The notes beneath the pieces are model-generated. The model saw nothing but the letters and a program-made list of their open reading frames with translations, had not been told where the DNA came from and did no database searches. A DNA stretch of 64,000 nt from Gallionella sp. (GTDB lineage Bacteria > Pseudomonadota > Gammaproteobacteria > Burkholderiales > Gallionellaceae): NCBI GenBank assembly GCA_024641025.1, contig JAHEDW010000003.1:1-64000 (forward strand), written 5' to 3'. The position numbers and the translations under genes are program-made. Positions 43,132 to 53,403 of this stretch are shown here, piece after piece (within the stretch, counting starts at the first letter, position 1; every line of letters starts with the position of its first letter).

Positions 43132-45702
43132 ATGAGGTTCATACTTTTCTTTATAATTTTTGCATCCACTTCCGCTCTGGCGGATCAGGATGCAGATTTT
43201 CTAGCGGCGAACAATGCATTTCGTGCCGGTGATTCGCTGAAGTTGCAACAATACGCAAAGCGCTTGAAAAACACGCCCCTTGAGGCGTATACGGATTATT
43301 ATCAGTTGCGACTGAACCTGGATAGAACTGATCCTGATGCGATCAAGACTTATCTCTCCAGGCCTGAGGATACTCCTATGGTCGACCAGCTTCGCGGCGA
43401 GTGGCTAAAGGTTCTGGGCAGCAAGCAGCAATGGGACTTGTTCGATGTGGAATATTCCAAGTTGATAGAGGATGACATCGAACTGACGTGCTATCACTTG
43501 CAGTCGCGACTGCGCAGCAATGATCAGGTGGCTTTAGGTGAGGCACGTGCACTGTGGTTTAACGGAAAGGCGCAGCCGGAGAGTTGCTCCATCCCTTTTG
43601 AAGAGGCAATCACATCAGGCATCATCACACCTGAGGATATCATTCAACGGTTCCACCTGGCATTGGAGTCTGGCAACGTCTCGCTTGCAAAACAACTCTT
43701 TGCTCGGCTTGAAGGTGACCAAGGAGTTTCGGCAAAGGCGTTGGACAGCGCTGCGGCAGATCCACTGCGTTATCTGGATCAACTAAAGCTTGATGAACGC
43801 AAGACCCTTGCTAAACCCTCTCGCGAGTCAGCAAGACCCTTTCCGGTAACGCTTGTTGATGAATCCTCTTCATTTGGTAAGAAAAGGGGATTTCATAAAG
43901 AATCCGAGTTTCCTTTGATGCAGATGACGTCTGCCGGAGGCAATGGCTGGCGAGGCGGTATTTCTTCTGGATGCCTGAACTTTACACCTGTGTTGGAGAC
44001 ACCCGGATTCGCGGCATCGGAATTACTGCTTGTGAATCCGTCTGGATCGTGGAACTGTCCAAACCCATGTGTGATTTTCAGTATCACTACCGCTCTTGCA
44101 ATGCAGCAAGGTATCGAAGGCGCAGGCCACGCTACGCTTCTTCTGTCTAAACTTCAGTTAGGAGAGGTGGATGCTGCGGCTATTGAACTGATTCTAGAGA
44201 ACTTTATGGCGAAACATACCATTAACCGTTTTCGCTTTCCCTCACATGAAATTTCAAATAATCTCGGCGAGCGCACGGGTTGGAGTGCCTTTTGGGAGCA
44301 GCTTGGACTGGGCACATCCAACAATGACACTATGCCAGGAATTGACGGCGGATCAAGTGTGCAGTCAGTCTGCGACCCCTGCACAGTAGCTGGTGAAGCC
44401 AGCACGGTGTCGCCGATGGAATGGAATCCGAAATTGGCGACTGAAGGACAGCGTGCCATTGTGTTATTTGCCTTACAACGCCTAGCAAGGCAATCACTTG
44501 ATCTGGCGGCCGCGCGCTGGATCAAGATCGCGCCTTATTTCCCAGCTCCGGAAAAGCATTATTATTATGGCAGGATGGCATATGAGGCTGCACGAAACCT
44601 AGATGACCGGGCGCTGCAATGGTACAAGGCGGCTGCAAACACTCCGCTTAATGAGCAGCAATCTGCGTGGAAGGTGCGCGCAGCGCTGCGTGCACAGGAT
44701 TGGATCGGGGTGCTGGAGAGCATCAATTCGATGGATGAACAGCAGCAGAGCAAAGCTGCATGGAGATACTGGAAAGCGCGTGCCTTGCAGGCGTTGGGGA
44801 AGCCTGTTGAAGCAAGGAATATATTTGCACCGTTAAGCAGCGAATATCATTTTTACGGGATATTAGCTGGAGAGGAATTGACTGGCACGCCAGTGATGAG
44901 TGAGTCGGGAGGGACATACAAACCAGACATTCGTGCGATCACTGAGATGGAGTTGCAGCCGGGAGTGCAGCGCTCGATTGCGCTTTATCGCATGGGCTTT
45001 CGCAACGAGGCGTTGGAGGAGTGGCGGTGGTTGGTGCGTAATCTCAATGATCGTGAGTTACTGACGGCAGCAGAGATCGCACGTCGCAACGAGATGTATG
45101 ATCGTGCCATAGGTGCAGCTGACTTGACCGTCAATGTTCATGATTTCAGTTTGCGCTTTCTTGCACCCTATCGCGATGTGCTTCAGGAGCACATCCAGGA
45201 GCATGGGTTGGAGGAGGCATGGGTGTATGGCCTAATGAGGCAGGAAAGCCGGTTTGTCAGCAGCGCCAAGTCAGGTGCAGGTGCAGCGGGATTGATGCAG
45301 ATCATGCCGGCAACGGCGCGCTGGGTGGCTAACAAGTTGGGTCTGAAAAGTTATCGCAATAAACTAATACATCAACTGGATACCAATTTGCGACTAGGTA
45401 CCTACTATATGAAATCAGTTCTTTCCCAGTTCGATGACAGTCCAGTGCTGGCAACGGCGGCATACAATGCTGGGCCACGGCGCGCCAGGCAATGGCGCGG
45501 AGACAATCCTATGGAAGGTGCAATTTACACCGAATCCATCCCGTTTGATGAAACGCGCGATTATGTGAAAAAGGTAATGAGCAATACTATGTACTACTCA
45601 GTTCAGTTCAATGCGCGAATCCGTTCTTTGAAAACGCGTCTGGGAACCGTACCGGGCAAAGGGGTAGATAATCCCAAGAATATGCCGTCTGTTCCTGGCT
45701 AG
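43132..45702 (+). CDS. Soluble lytic murein transglycosylase (Slt) with an insertion of about 210 aa in the alpha-superhelical region
   Basis: Signal peptide MRFILFFIIFASTSALA; catalytic YGLMRQESRFVSSAKSGAGAAGLMQIMPATARWVANKLG and AAYNAGPRRARQWR; extra segment between the helices LDQLKLDERK and TEGQRAIVLFALQRLARQ. Confidence 0.93.
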   Translation: MRFILFFIIFASTSALADQDADFLAANNAFRAGDSLKLQQYAKRLKNTPLEAYTDYYQLRLNLDRTDPDAIKTYLSRPEDTPMVDQLRGEWLKVLGSKQQWDLFDVEYSKLIEDDIELTCYHLQSRLRSNDQVALGEARALWFNGKAQPESCSIPFEEAITSGIITPEDIIQRFHLALESGNVSLAKQLFARLEGDQGVSAKALDSAAADPLRYLDQLKLDERKTLAKPSRESARPFPVTLVDESSSFGKKRGFHKESEFPLMQMTSAGGNGWRGGISSGCLNFTPVLETPGFAASELLLVNPSGSWNCPNPCVIFSITTALAMQQGIEGAGHATLLLSKLQLGEVDAAAIELILENFMAKHTINRFRFPSHEISNNLGERTGWSAFWEQLGLGTSNNDTMPGIDGGSSVQSVCDPCTVAGEASTVSPMEWNPKLATEGQRAIVLFALQRLARQSLDLAAARWIKIAPYFPAPEKHYYYGRMAYEAARNLDDRALQWYKAAANTPLNEQQSAWKVRAALRAQDWIGVLESINSMDEQQQSKAAWRYWKARALQALGKPVEARNIFAPLSSEYHFYGILAGEELTGTPVMSESGGTYKPDIRAITEMELQPGVQRSIALYRMGFRNEALEEWRWLVRNLNDRELLTAAEIARRNEMYDRAIGAADLTVNVHDFSLRFLAPYRDVLQEHIQEHGLEEAWVYGLMRQESRFVSSAKSGAGAAGLMQIMPATARWVANKLGLKSYRNKLIHQLDTNLRLGTYYMKSVLSQFDDSPVLATAAYNAGPRRARQWRGDNPMEGAIYTESIPFDETRDYVKKVMSNTMYYSVQFNARIRSLKTRLGTVPGKGVDNPKNMPSVPG

Positions 45703-45761
45703 CCATCTTAGGATGGGGCTAGGGATTGGCTTGGAAGTAATGCAGAACAGGTTAGCAGAAG

Positions 45762-47021
45762 ATGGGTAATCAAAAAGAATCCTCAAAAAGCACGCTTCAG
45801 GGAACCGCCAAAGTCTATTGCGTCGGAGGCGCGGTAAGAGACCGGCTGCTAGGACTGGACGTTCAGGACCACGATTGGGTGGTGGTGGGCAGTACGCCTG
45901 AAGCGATGGTGGCTCAAGGTTTCCAGCCGGTCGGCAAAGACTTTCCGGTATTCCTGCATCCGCAGACCCATGAGGAGTTCGCTCTGGCGCGAACCGAGCG
46001 CAAGATTTCGCTCGGCTACCAGGGATTTGCCGTGTATGCGGCGCCAGAAGTCACGCTCGAGCAGGATTTGCTTCGCCGCGATTTCACCATCAACGCGATT
46101 GCCCAAGATGCCGATGGTAATCTGATCGATCCTTACAATGGCGTTGCTGACCTGAACATGGGAATCCTGCGCCATGTCAGTCCGGCTTTCAATGAAGATC
46201 CGGTACGTGTTCTGCGTGCGGCAAGGTTTGTTGCACGCTTTGGTTTCAAGATTGCACCAGAGACCATGCAATTGATGCGCGACATGGTGAACAGCGGCGA
46301 AGTTGATGCGCTGGTAGCAGAGCGTGTCTGGCAGGAGATGGCGCGCGGTCTGATGGAGAAAAAGCCATCACGCTTTTTCGGTACGCTGCGCGAATGCGGC
46401 GCTCTGGCAAAGATCGCTCCAGAAGTGGATGAATTGTTCGGTGTGCCGCAGCCAGAAAAACATCATCCTGAAATTGATTGCGGCATCCATACGATGCTGG
46501 TGATCGACGAAGCGGCTAAGCAGAATTACACTCTGGCAGTCCGCTTTGCCGCACTTTCCCACGACCTTGGCAAGGCAACCACACCCAAGGACATATTGCC
46601 GCGACATATTGGCCATGAACTGCGCAGTGTGGACTTGGTTAACATGCTTTCCCTTCGATTGCGTGTATCAGGTGACTGTCGCGACCTTGCATTGCTTGCC
46701 GCACGATATCACGGTGAGGTACACCGCGCCATGGAGTTGCGTGCAGAGACGATCATAAAGCTTTTTCAGTCGGTAGACGCATGGCGCAGGCCCGAGCGAT
46801 TTAAAAATTTGTTGCAGGTGTGTGCTTCAGATTTTCGCGGACGTATCGGACATGAGAATGATGAATATCCCCAGGCAGAATATTTGAAACAATTATTGGC
46901 CGTTGCGAGTTCGGTAAATGCGGGCGAGATTGCGAAGCAATCTTCAGACAATAATACGATTGCTACGGAAGTGCGGTTGGCACGCATAAGATCGATAGAA
47001 AAGCTAGTCGAAATACAGTAA
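45762..47021 (+). CDS. cca: Multifunctional CCA-adding enzyme (tRNA nucleotidyltransferase with HD domain)
   Basis: VYCVGGAVRDRLLGLDVQDHDWVVVG, LLRRDFTINAIAQD, HD motif FAALSHDLGKATTP. Confidence 0.97.
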   Translation: MGNQKESSKSTLQGTAKVYCVGGAVRDRLLGLDVQDHDWVVVGSTPEAMVAQGFQPVGKDFPVFLHPQTHEEFALARTERKISLGYQGFAVYAAPEVTLEQDLLRRDFTINAIAQDADGNLIDPYNGVADLNMGILRHVSPAFNEDPVRVLRAARFVARFGFKIAPETMQLMRDMVNSGEVDALVAERVWQEMARGLMEKKPSRFFGTLRECGALAKIAPEVDELFGVPQPEKHHPEIDCGIHTMLVIDEAAKQNYTLAVRFAALSHDLGKATTPKDILPRHIGHELRSVDLVNMLSLRLRVSGDCRDLALLAARYHGEVHRAMELRAETIIKLFQSVDAWRRPERFKNLLQVCASDFRGRIGHENDEYPQAEYLKQLLAVASSVNAGEIAKQSSDNNTIATEVRLARIRSIEKLVEIQ

Positions 47022-47101
47022 GGCAGTTCTGTCGCTCATAGCTGATGCATAGTAGTCCAGCAATTCCCATAGGTGTGACTGAGCACTCACTTTTCCTTGG
47101 T

Positions 47102-48886
47102 CTAATTGTTAGTCGCGTTCTTTAGGTTGCCACCATTAAAGTAACTGATATGAGCCTTGCCCTGCGAGTCCAATGCGATTGCGGTATCAGTGAAGTCAGC
47201 CGCATCAACGGGTAAGAAGCGCCATGTTCCGGTGGCATTCGATGCATATATGATCTGACCACCATTTAATCCCGAGATATAGCTGATATGCCCTTTTCCA
47301 ACTGAATCCAATGCGAGAGAAGGGTAACCCCCCCAATCGCTGAAAATGAATTCGATTATCCAGGCACCTGAAGCATCCTGATGGGCATACTTGATGTTAT
47401 GAGCGTTATCGTAATATGCAGCATGTATTTTTCCATTTGCTCCTACAACTGCAGATAACTTTAGAATGTTGCCTGTATCAATTGTGGAGGATGTCCATGT
47501 GCCACCTTGGTTGGAAGCATATTTCAGACCGTAATCTGGATACTTTCCTGCATAGATGATGTGTGCGACACCGGTAACATCGACAGCCAAAGACAAAGGA
47601 CTCTCAGGCGCACCGCAGCCGATATCCTGAGTGAACAAGTCTACGGTTCCATGTACCCAGGTACCGGTTTTGTTGGTGGCATACCTGAGTTCTTGGGATT
47701 GTGGACCACCCACGAAGTAGGCAAAATAAACATTATCTGAAGTGTCGAGCGCAAGCGAAGACTTACACCATCCCTCAGCATCAACCTCTTCTGCAGTCCA
47801 TGCACCTGAGCTATATACCTTATGGGCAATACCAAAATTATCTGCATAACCGACATGTACTGAGTTGACTGAATCAATTGCTATATTTGCGTCAACAAAG
47901 GGTGAAGTGCCGATTGATTGTCTACTCCAGGATCCCGTTGTATCAGTTATGTATTCATTGTAATAATTGTAAGAGTCGCAGTAAGTAAAACTGGTGGGCA
48001 AGGTGGTGTAATGCGTACATTCATTATAGGCATCGTGAATATGCGTGTTGCCGGTCTGATCCATTGCAATGGAGGTAACCTTCATGTCCGTCGAGGAAGT
48101 CGTGGGCGCAATTAATTCTGAACGCCATCCCGAAGTTGCAAATATGATCGGAGATGGTGTGCTTTCCAAGCCGCCTATTAACGCAGTCACGAAATAGTAA
48201 TAGGTGACATCATCAGTAAGTCCATTGTGCACATAGGGACTGGTAATGCCTTCTATCTTGGTGCCCGTGGTTGCTGTCAGGTTGGAAGAAGTGGACCAAT
48301 AAAGGTCGTATGAAGTTGCTTCGGCGACGCTGTTCCAATTAAGCGTAATTTCTCCCTTTCCCGCCAGTACAGATAATTCTACAGGTGTTGCTGGTATGCG
48401 CGTGATCGCAACGGTGTCCTTCGCTGATGCACCCGACAAATCCGATACAATAGCTTCTAATACATTTTCACTGGTATCGAGCGGCACACCATAAGCCAAC
48501 CATTGGAAACTGTATGTGGTGAAGCAATAGGAGAACAGGCAGGAACAAGAGCCATATATCCCATGTATCGTATTACCTGTTGCACCAGTGGTGCGGTTCT
48601 TCCATGTGACGTCAATTGAGGAACTCAATGGCCCCAGTATCTGCGGGCAATATCCGAAGGCGGCTACAGAAGATGGACAATTGTCACAATAGGCTTTTCC
48701 ATGCAGGTCGACAGAGCTTGTCTGTACGGTGGAGTCGGTGGAATCAATGTATACCCAGAGTGGATTATATGCGGTACTCCCTGCATCACCATCGCCGCCG
48801 CCACACCCGCTGAGAATCAGAGCATGTAATACTGTAAAACCGATAACCAATCCAGTTTTGTGGAGGTGCAAGTTAACAAGTTTCAT
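47102..48886 (-). CDS. Secreted lipoprotein with Fn3-like domain and C-terminal beta-propeller-like repeats
   Basis: Lipobox ALILSGCGGG; Fn3-like (PVELSVLAGKGEITLNWNSVAEATSYDLYWS..NGLTDDVTYYYFVTAL); repeated S(L/I)A(L/M)D..G..HI.Y...... YA.N..GTW units. Confidence 0.8.
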   Translation of the reverse strand: MKLVNLHLHKTGLVIGFTVLHALILSGCGGGDGDAGSTAYNPLWVYIDSTDSTVQTSSVDLHGKAYCDNCPSSVAAFGYCPQILGPLSSSIDVTWKNRTTGATGNTIHGIYGSCSCLFSYCFTTYSFQWLAYGVPLDTSENVLEAIVSDLSGASAKDTVAITRIPATPVELSVLAGKGEITLNWNSVAEATSYDLYWSTSSNLTATTGTKIEGITSPYVHNGLTDDVTYYYFVTALIGGLESTPSPIIFATSGWRSELIAPTTSSTDMKVTSIAMDQTGNTHIHDAYNECTHYTTLPTSFTYCDSYNYYNEYITDTTGSWSRQSIGTSPFVDANIAIDSVNSVHVGYADNFGIAHKVYSSGAWTAEEVDAEGWCKSSLALDTSDNVYFAYFVGGPQSQELRYATNKTGTWVHGTVDLFTQDIGCGAPESPLSLAVDVTGVAHIIYAGKYPDYGLKYASNQGGTWTSSTIDTGNILKLSAVVGANGKIHAAYYDNAHNIKYAHQDASGAWIIEFIFSDWGGYPSLALDSVGKGHISYISGLNGGQIIYASNATGTWRFLPVDAADFTDTAIALDSQGKAHISYFNGGNLKNATNN

Positions 48887-48962
48887 GATAACCGCGCTTA
48901 GAATCTACTAAACCTCATGGGTTAATGCTTCAAACACACAATTGCAAGCTACTCCTTCGCAA

Positions 48963-49223
48963 TCAAACTATCAACAGAGCGCAGTGCTTAAATATTAAAT
49001 TTCTAATATATTGTTTGTCGTGTTTCCTGGAATGAATGTACACCGTATGTTCGAAGCTTTTCTTTTCAAAGGGCTGTTCATATATAAGATTAAGTGAGTT
49101 GCTTTCAAGTTTGATTGCTATGCGAACCCAATTATTTTGCTTGGAATAAATGAATGTTCTAACTGATGAGATTTCGTCACATATATCCAGTAACTCTTCA
49201 ATATCATGTGTCACTACAATCAT
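48963..49223 (-). CDS. Small hypothetical protein
   Basis: 86-aa ORF with a plausible upstream ggaaag RBS in an AT-rich intergenic pocket; no family recognised. Confidence 0.35.
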   Translation of the reverse strand: MIVVTHDIEELLDICDEISSVRTFIYSKQNNWVRIAIKLESNSLNLIYEQPFEKKSFEHTVYIHSRKHDKQYIRNLIFKHCALLIV

Positions 49224-49330
49224 TAAGATTCTACTTTCCTTTTGGTTTAATTGGCTTCAGACGTTCCATAAGAATGCTGGCATAAGAATTGCTTAACTAA
49301 AACTGTCTAGCAATACTTATTATTCTACAA

Positions 49331-50026
49331 ATGAAAATATTTAATCATGATCAATCTGGCTTCACGTTAATTGAGCTTTCAATTGTTCTACTCGTTATCG
49401 GGCTTCTCATAAGTGGTGTCATTAAGGGACAGGAATTAATTAACACGACCAAGATTAAGAACCTGGAATCTGAATTTAAAGACATACAATCCTCCATCTA
49501 TACCTACCAGAACAAATATAGGGCCATTCCTGGGGATGATATGCAAGCAGTTTCCCATGTGGGGGGGGATATGGCGACATCACCTTCAGGATTACAAGGT
49601 AACGGGGTTGTTAACGGTGCTTGGAACAGTACAGCAAATACCGATGAGTCATATTTGTTCTGGCAGCATATTCGAATGGATAAATTGGCGATGGGATCCA
49701 CTGACATTTCTGATACACGCTATTTGCCCATCAACATAGTTGGGGGAAATATCGGCATTCAGGGGATGACATCTGACCAAGCCAACACCCCAATCTTTGG
49801 TGGTCCCGGTTTGGCTAATCCGATTCGAGGTATTTATATCATTTGCTCAGCAGGGATTCCTGGAAAGTTTGTAAGAATTATGGAATCTGATCTGGATGAT
49901 GGAAATACTGCCGCTGGTTCTATGATGGCCACTCCGAGCTCAAGCTATAGCATCGGATCAGCAATTGCCACTCCAAAGGATGAAATTAATGATGATGAAA
50001 CCTACACTGTTTGTAAAGGTATATAG
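49331..50026 (+). CDS. Prepilin-type N-terminal cleavage/methylation protein (type IV pilin / pseudopilin-like)
   Basis: MKIFNHDQSGFTLIELSIVLLVIGLLISGVIKGQELINTTKIKNLESEFKDIQSSIYTYQNKYRAIPGDD; two Cys in the C-terminal half. Confidence 0.9.
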   Translation: MKIFNHDQSGFTLIELSIVLLVIGLLISGVIKGQELINTTKIKNLESEFKDIQSSIYTYQNKYRAIPGDDMQAVSHVGGDMATSPSGLQGNGVVNGAWNSTANTDESYLFWQHIRMDKLAMGSTDISDTRYLPINIVGGNIGIQGMTSDQANTPIFGGPGLANPIRGIYIICSAGIPGKFVRIMESDLDDGNTAAGSMMATPSSSYSIGSAIATPKDEINDDETYTVCKGI

Positions 50027-50268
50027 GGAAATTCTGTTTTGTTTCGTCCGTTATTAAGTTGTTACCAAGCTGATTCGCGAAGTACAGATTATTGTCTTTT
50101 GTAGCATTTGATATCTAGAAGGTGCGGTGAAAGATTTTTCACGTATTTGTAAGTTAAATTCACGCTTAATTGCGAATTGTTGAAGTGATGTCAATGTTCC
50201 ATCTTATTGGGATTCTTTGAAGTGGAAATTCTTCTCATGCGTCAAGTGCTGTGATGTTGGCCTTTAAA

Positions 50269-51435
50269 TTATAAGGAACGTATTAGTTCACCACGTGCGA
50301 ATCCACAAAGAGGGGTTGTAATATTTTTTCCTAACGCAATCACCTTGAACAACTCCCCCATTTCAGCCGGACTGGTAAGCTTTTGTAGTTGCGACGAGAG
50401 GGGGAGGTATTCACGCAGTTCGTCTGGCGAAGTGTCTTTGAGCAGGTCGGTGATGCCGCAGTTAATGAGGAAGTGTGCCTGCGAAGTGTAGCCGGCCAGA
50501 TCCAGTCCGGCATCAATGCCACTTTCAGCGATATCGGTAAAGTTTACATGCGCCGTTATGTCCTGGAGACCGGGGAAAAGGAATGGGTCACTGTGCGCAA
50601 AGTGACGGTAATGGCACATGAGCGTACCGCTACTGCGTTGTGGATGGTAGAACTCACGCGCGCCGAATCCGTAGTCGATGAATAACAATGCGCCCTGTTC
50701 GAGTCTTTGAGCAAGGCTGTGAACCAAGCCTCGCGCGGCAAGACATATCTCGCTCACATAATCATTCGGTACCTTGATATTCTGTGCGGCCTGTAACAAT
50801 GCAGCATTGCTTATGGGTTGTTCCCGCCAGACAAAATTGTTCTCCTTTAACGAAACGCCTCGCTCGTTTATGCCGCTGTCGTGCCAGTGAACAAGATGTG
50901 CAGGTAAGGCGTCTAGCACCTCGTTTGCAACGATCACTCCGTTTAAACTTTCCGGAAGCGCATCTAGCCATTGAATGCGGTTCATCAGACTCGGCAAGCG
51001 TTCGCGAATCAGACCCTTCTGACGTTCCCTTAGGTCTGCGCTTACTTCCAGTATCGAATATTTATTTGGCAGGCAGCCTAGTTGCTCTAAATGCTCGAGC
51101 ATGTCTACTGCCAGTTTCCCACTACCCGCACCCAGTTCAAGAATGTGCGGGGTACTGCGTTTCATGATCTCGGCAACTTGTCGCGACAAGGTGCGTCCAA
51201 AAAGGGACGAGAGCTCGGGTGCGGTGATGAAGTCTCCTGCCAAGCCGAATTTGTGCGCACCTGCAGTGTAATAACCAAGACCGGGTGAATAGAGTGCTAG
51301 TTCCATGAATCTTTCGAAAGATATCCAGCCATCATGGGCAGCGATATCGTGTCGGATGAACTCAGCCAAAGACTCGCTATGGTCGAGTGCTTCAGGACTG
51401 GGTACTGGCAAAGTGGTTGATAAGTGGCTAGGCAT
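50269..51435 (-). CDS. MidA/NDUFAF7-family SAM-dependent methyltransferase
   Basis: ISFERFMELALYSPGLGYYTAGAHKFGLAGDFITAPELSSLFGRTLSRQ, ILELGAGSGKLAVDML, NEVLDALPAHLV, FIDYGFGAREFYHPQRSSGTLMCHYRH. Confidence 0.94.
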   Translation of the reverse strand: MPSHLSTTLPVPSPEALDHSESLAEFIRHDIAAHDGWISFERFMELALYSPGLGYYTAGAHKFGLAGDFITAPELSSLFGRTLSRQVAEIMKRSTPHILELGAGSGKLAVDMLEHLEQLGCLPNKYSILEVSADLRERQKGLIRERLPSLMNRIQWLDALPESLNGVIVANEVLDALPAHLVHWHDSGINERGVSLKENNFVWREQPISNAALLQAAQNIKVPNDYVSEICLAARGLVHSLAQRLEQGALLFIDYGFGAREFYHPQRSSGTLMCHYRHFAHSDPFLFPGLQDITAHVNFTDIAESGIDAGLDLAGYTSQAHFLINCGITDLLKDTSPDELREYLPLSSQLQKLTSPAEMGELFKVIALGKNITTPLCGFARGELIRSL

Positions 51436-51500
51436 GGTCAGGTATAATTCGAAGAATGGTAGTTTAACAGTTTGGATAAATACATAGCGAGGAAGTCAGG

Positions 51501-52241
51501 ATGCAAGGCAAGGTGGTGCTGGTAACAGGCGGGGCAAAGCGGGTCGGCGCAGCAATTTGTCGTCGTCTGCACGCGTCTGGCGCACAGCTCGCAGTGCACT
51601 ATCGCAGTTCCATAGAAGAGGCTTTGGACTTGCAAAAAGAGTTGAACAGGCAGCGCCCGAAAAGCGCTGCCATTTTCCAAGCGGATCTGCTGCGCCAGAA
51701 CACACTTCCAAAACTAGTGCAGAAAGTAGTCAAAAGATTCGGACGATTAGATGCTTTGGTCAACAATGCTTCCAGTTTTTATGCTACCCCATTGGCGGAA
51801 ATCGATGAGCAACAATGGCTCGATCTGCTCGGTACCAATCTGCGCGCACCGTTGTTCCTGGCGCAGGCGGCAGCCTCCGAATTACGCCGTCAGCATGGTT
51901 GTATCGTGAATATCGTAGATATCCACGCCGAGCGTCCAATGCACGGCCATCTGCTTTACAGTGTCGCAAAGGCTGGATTGGTTGCGCTGACCAAAGGATT
52001 GGCGCAAGAAATGGCGCCGCAAGTACGCGTCAATGCCGTTGCACCCGGCGTTATCATCTGGCCAGAGGGAGCGGCATGGGAGAACCAGGAACAGCGACGC
52101 AAGATCGTCGCGCACACTTTGCTCAAGCGTGAAGGTGAACCAGATGATATCGCGCGCACGGTGCAATTCCTCTTAAATGATTCGCCATACATTACAGGTC
52201 AAGTCATTGCGGTTGATGGTGGCCGAAGCGTTAACTTATGA
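51501..52241 (+). CDS. SDR family pteridine reductase-like oxidoreductase
   Basis: [62 protein letters not shown]. Confidence 0.9.
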   Translation: MQGKVVLVTGGAKRVGAAICRRLHASGAQLAVHYRSSIEEALDLQKELNRQRPKSAAIFQADLLRQNTLPKLVQKVVKRFGRLDALVNNASSFYATPLAEIDEQQWLDLLGTNLRAPLFLAQAAASELRRQHGCIVNIVDIHAERPMHGHLLYSVAKAGLVALTKGLAQEMAPQVRVNAVAPGVIIWPEGAAWENQEQRRKIVAHTLLKREGEPDDIARTVQFLLNDSPYITGQVIAVDGGRSVNL

Positions 52242-53227
52242 AAATCGACATGAACGAAATTGCCAATGGAAAGCCCTCGGAAGTCGGTGAGGTACACGGG
52301 GTTGGAAACACAGTGTCCGGGACAAATCGAGAGAAAATTCTTTCAAATGTTGAGCTAGCCAACAAGCCGAGCTTTGCAGGAGTGGATTCTCCGATTCAAT
52401 TCGAGCGGCATTCGACCAATTTCAATCGTCTTAAAGGTCGTTTGGAGCACCTGGTTGGGATGGCGATCGCCGATTTCAATATGATCGAGGACGGTGACAG
52501 CGTGATGGTATGCCTTTCTGGAGGCAAAGATTCCTACACCTTGCTGGATATTCTGCTCACTCTTCGCAAGCGTGCGCCAATCGATTTTCGCATAGTCGCT
52601 ATGAATCTCGACCAGAGGCAGCCAGGCTTTCCGGTCGAAGTGCTGCCGAATTACCTTAAGTCTCTCGGGGTCGAATATCACATTGAAACACAGGATACCT
52701 ATTCCATTGTCAAGCAGAAGATTCCAGAGGGCAAAACCACCTGCTCATTATGTTCGCGGCTTCGTCGCGGAATCATTTACCGTGTGGCAAAGGAGCTCGG
52801 TGCGAACAAGATTGCATTGGGACATCATCGCGATGACATGATCGAGACGCTGTTCCTAAATATGTTCTTTGGCGGTAAGCTAAAGGCAATGCCACCAAAG
52901 CTGGTGACCGACAAAGGTGACCATATTGTGATTCGCCCCTTGGCTTATTGTGTGGAAAAGGACATAGCACGCTATGCGCGCGGCATGGAATTCCCGCTTA
53001 TTCCATGCAATCTTTGCGGCTCTCAGGAAAATCTCCAACGCCAGAACATCAAGGAGATGCTTGCCACATGGGAGCGTGAATACCCAGGCCGAAGTCAGAC
53101 CATTTTTACTGCGATGCAGAACATCGTTCCTTCGCATTTACTGGACAGCAAGCAGTTCGATTTTATGAATATCGGAGTTGGGCATAATCAAACTGATGGT
53201 GATTTGGTGTTTGATCAAGCGCTTTGA
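52238..53227 (+). CDS. ttcA: tRNA 2-thiocytidine(32) synthetase TtcA
   Basis: PP-loop [62 protein letters not shown]. Confidence 0.96.
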   Translation: MKIDMNEIANGKPSEVGEVHGVGNTVSGTNREKILSNVELANKPSFAGVDSPIQFERHSTNFNRLKGRLEHLVGMAIADFNMIEDGDSVMVCLSGGKDSYTLLDILLTLRKRAPIDFRIVAMNLDQRQPGFPVEVLPNYLKSLGVEYHIETQDTYSIVKQKIPEGKTTCSLCSRLRRGIIYRVAKELGANKIALGHHRDDMIETLFLNMFFGGKLKAMPPKLVTDKGDHIVIRPLAYCVEKDIARYARGMEFPLIPCNLCGSQENLQRQNIKEMLATWEREYPGRSQTIFTAMQNIVPSHLLDSKQFDFMNIGVGHNQTDGDLVFDQAL

Positions 53228-53403
53228 GCTCCAAGATCATGCATTTGAGGCGTGTTCATGATAACTTTTGTCTATGATATGCTTGAACCAGATAAACTAG
53301 TTGTTGTCCGATTTGTGACACGTTCGTATCTAAAGTATAAATACTGCAGACTTGTCCCAATATCTCGACCAACCTGAATTTCTTTAATATTAGGAGTGAA
53401 GTT

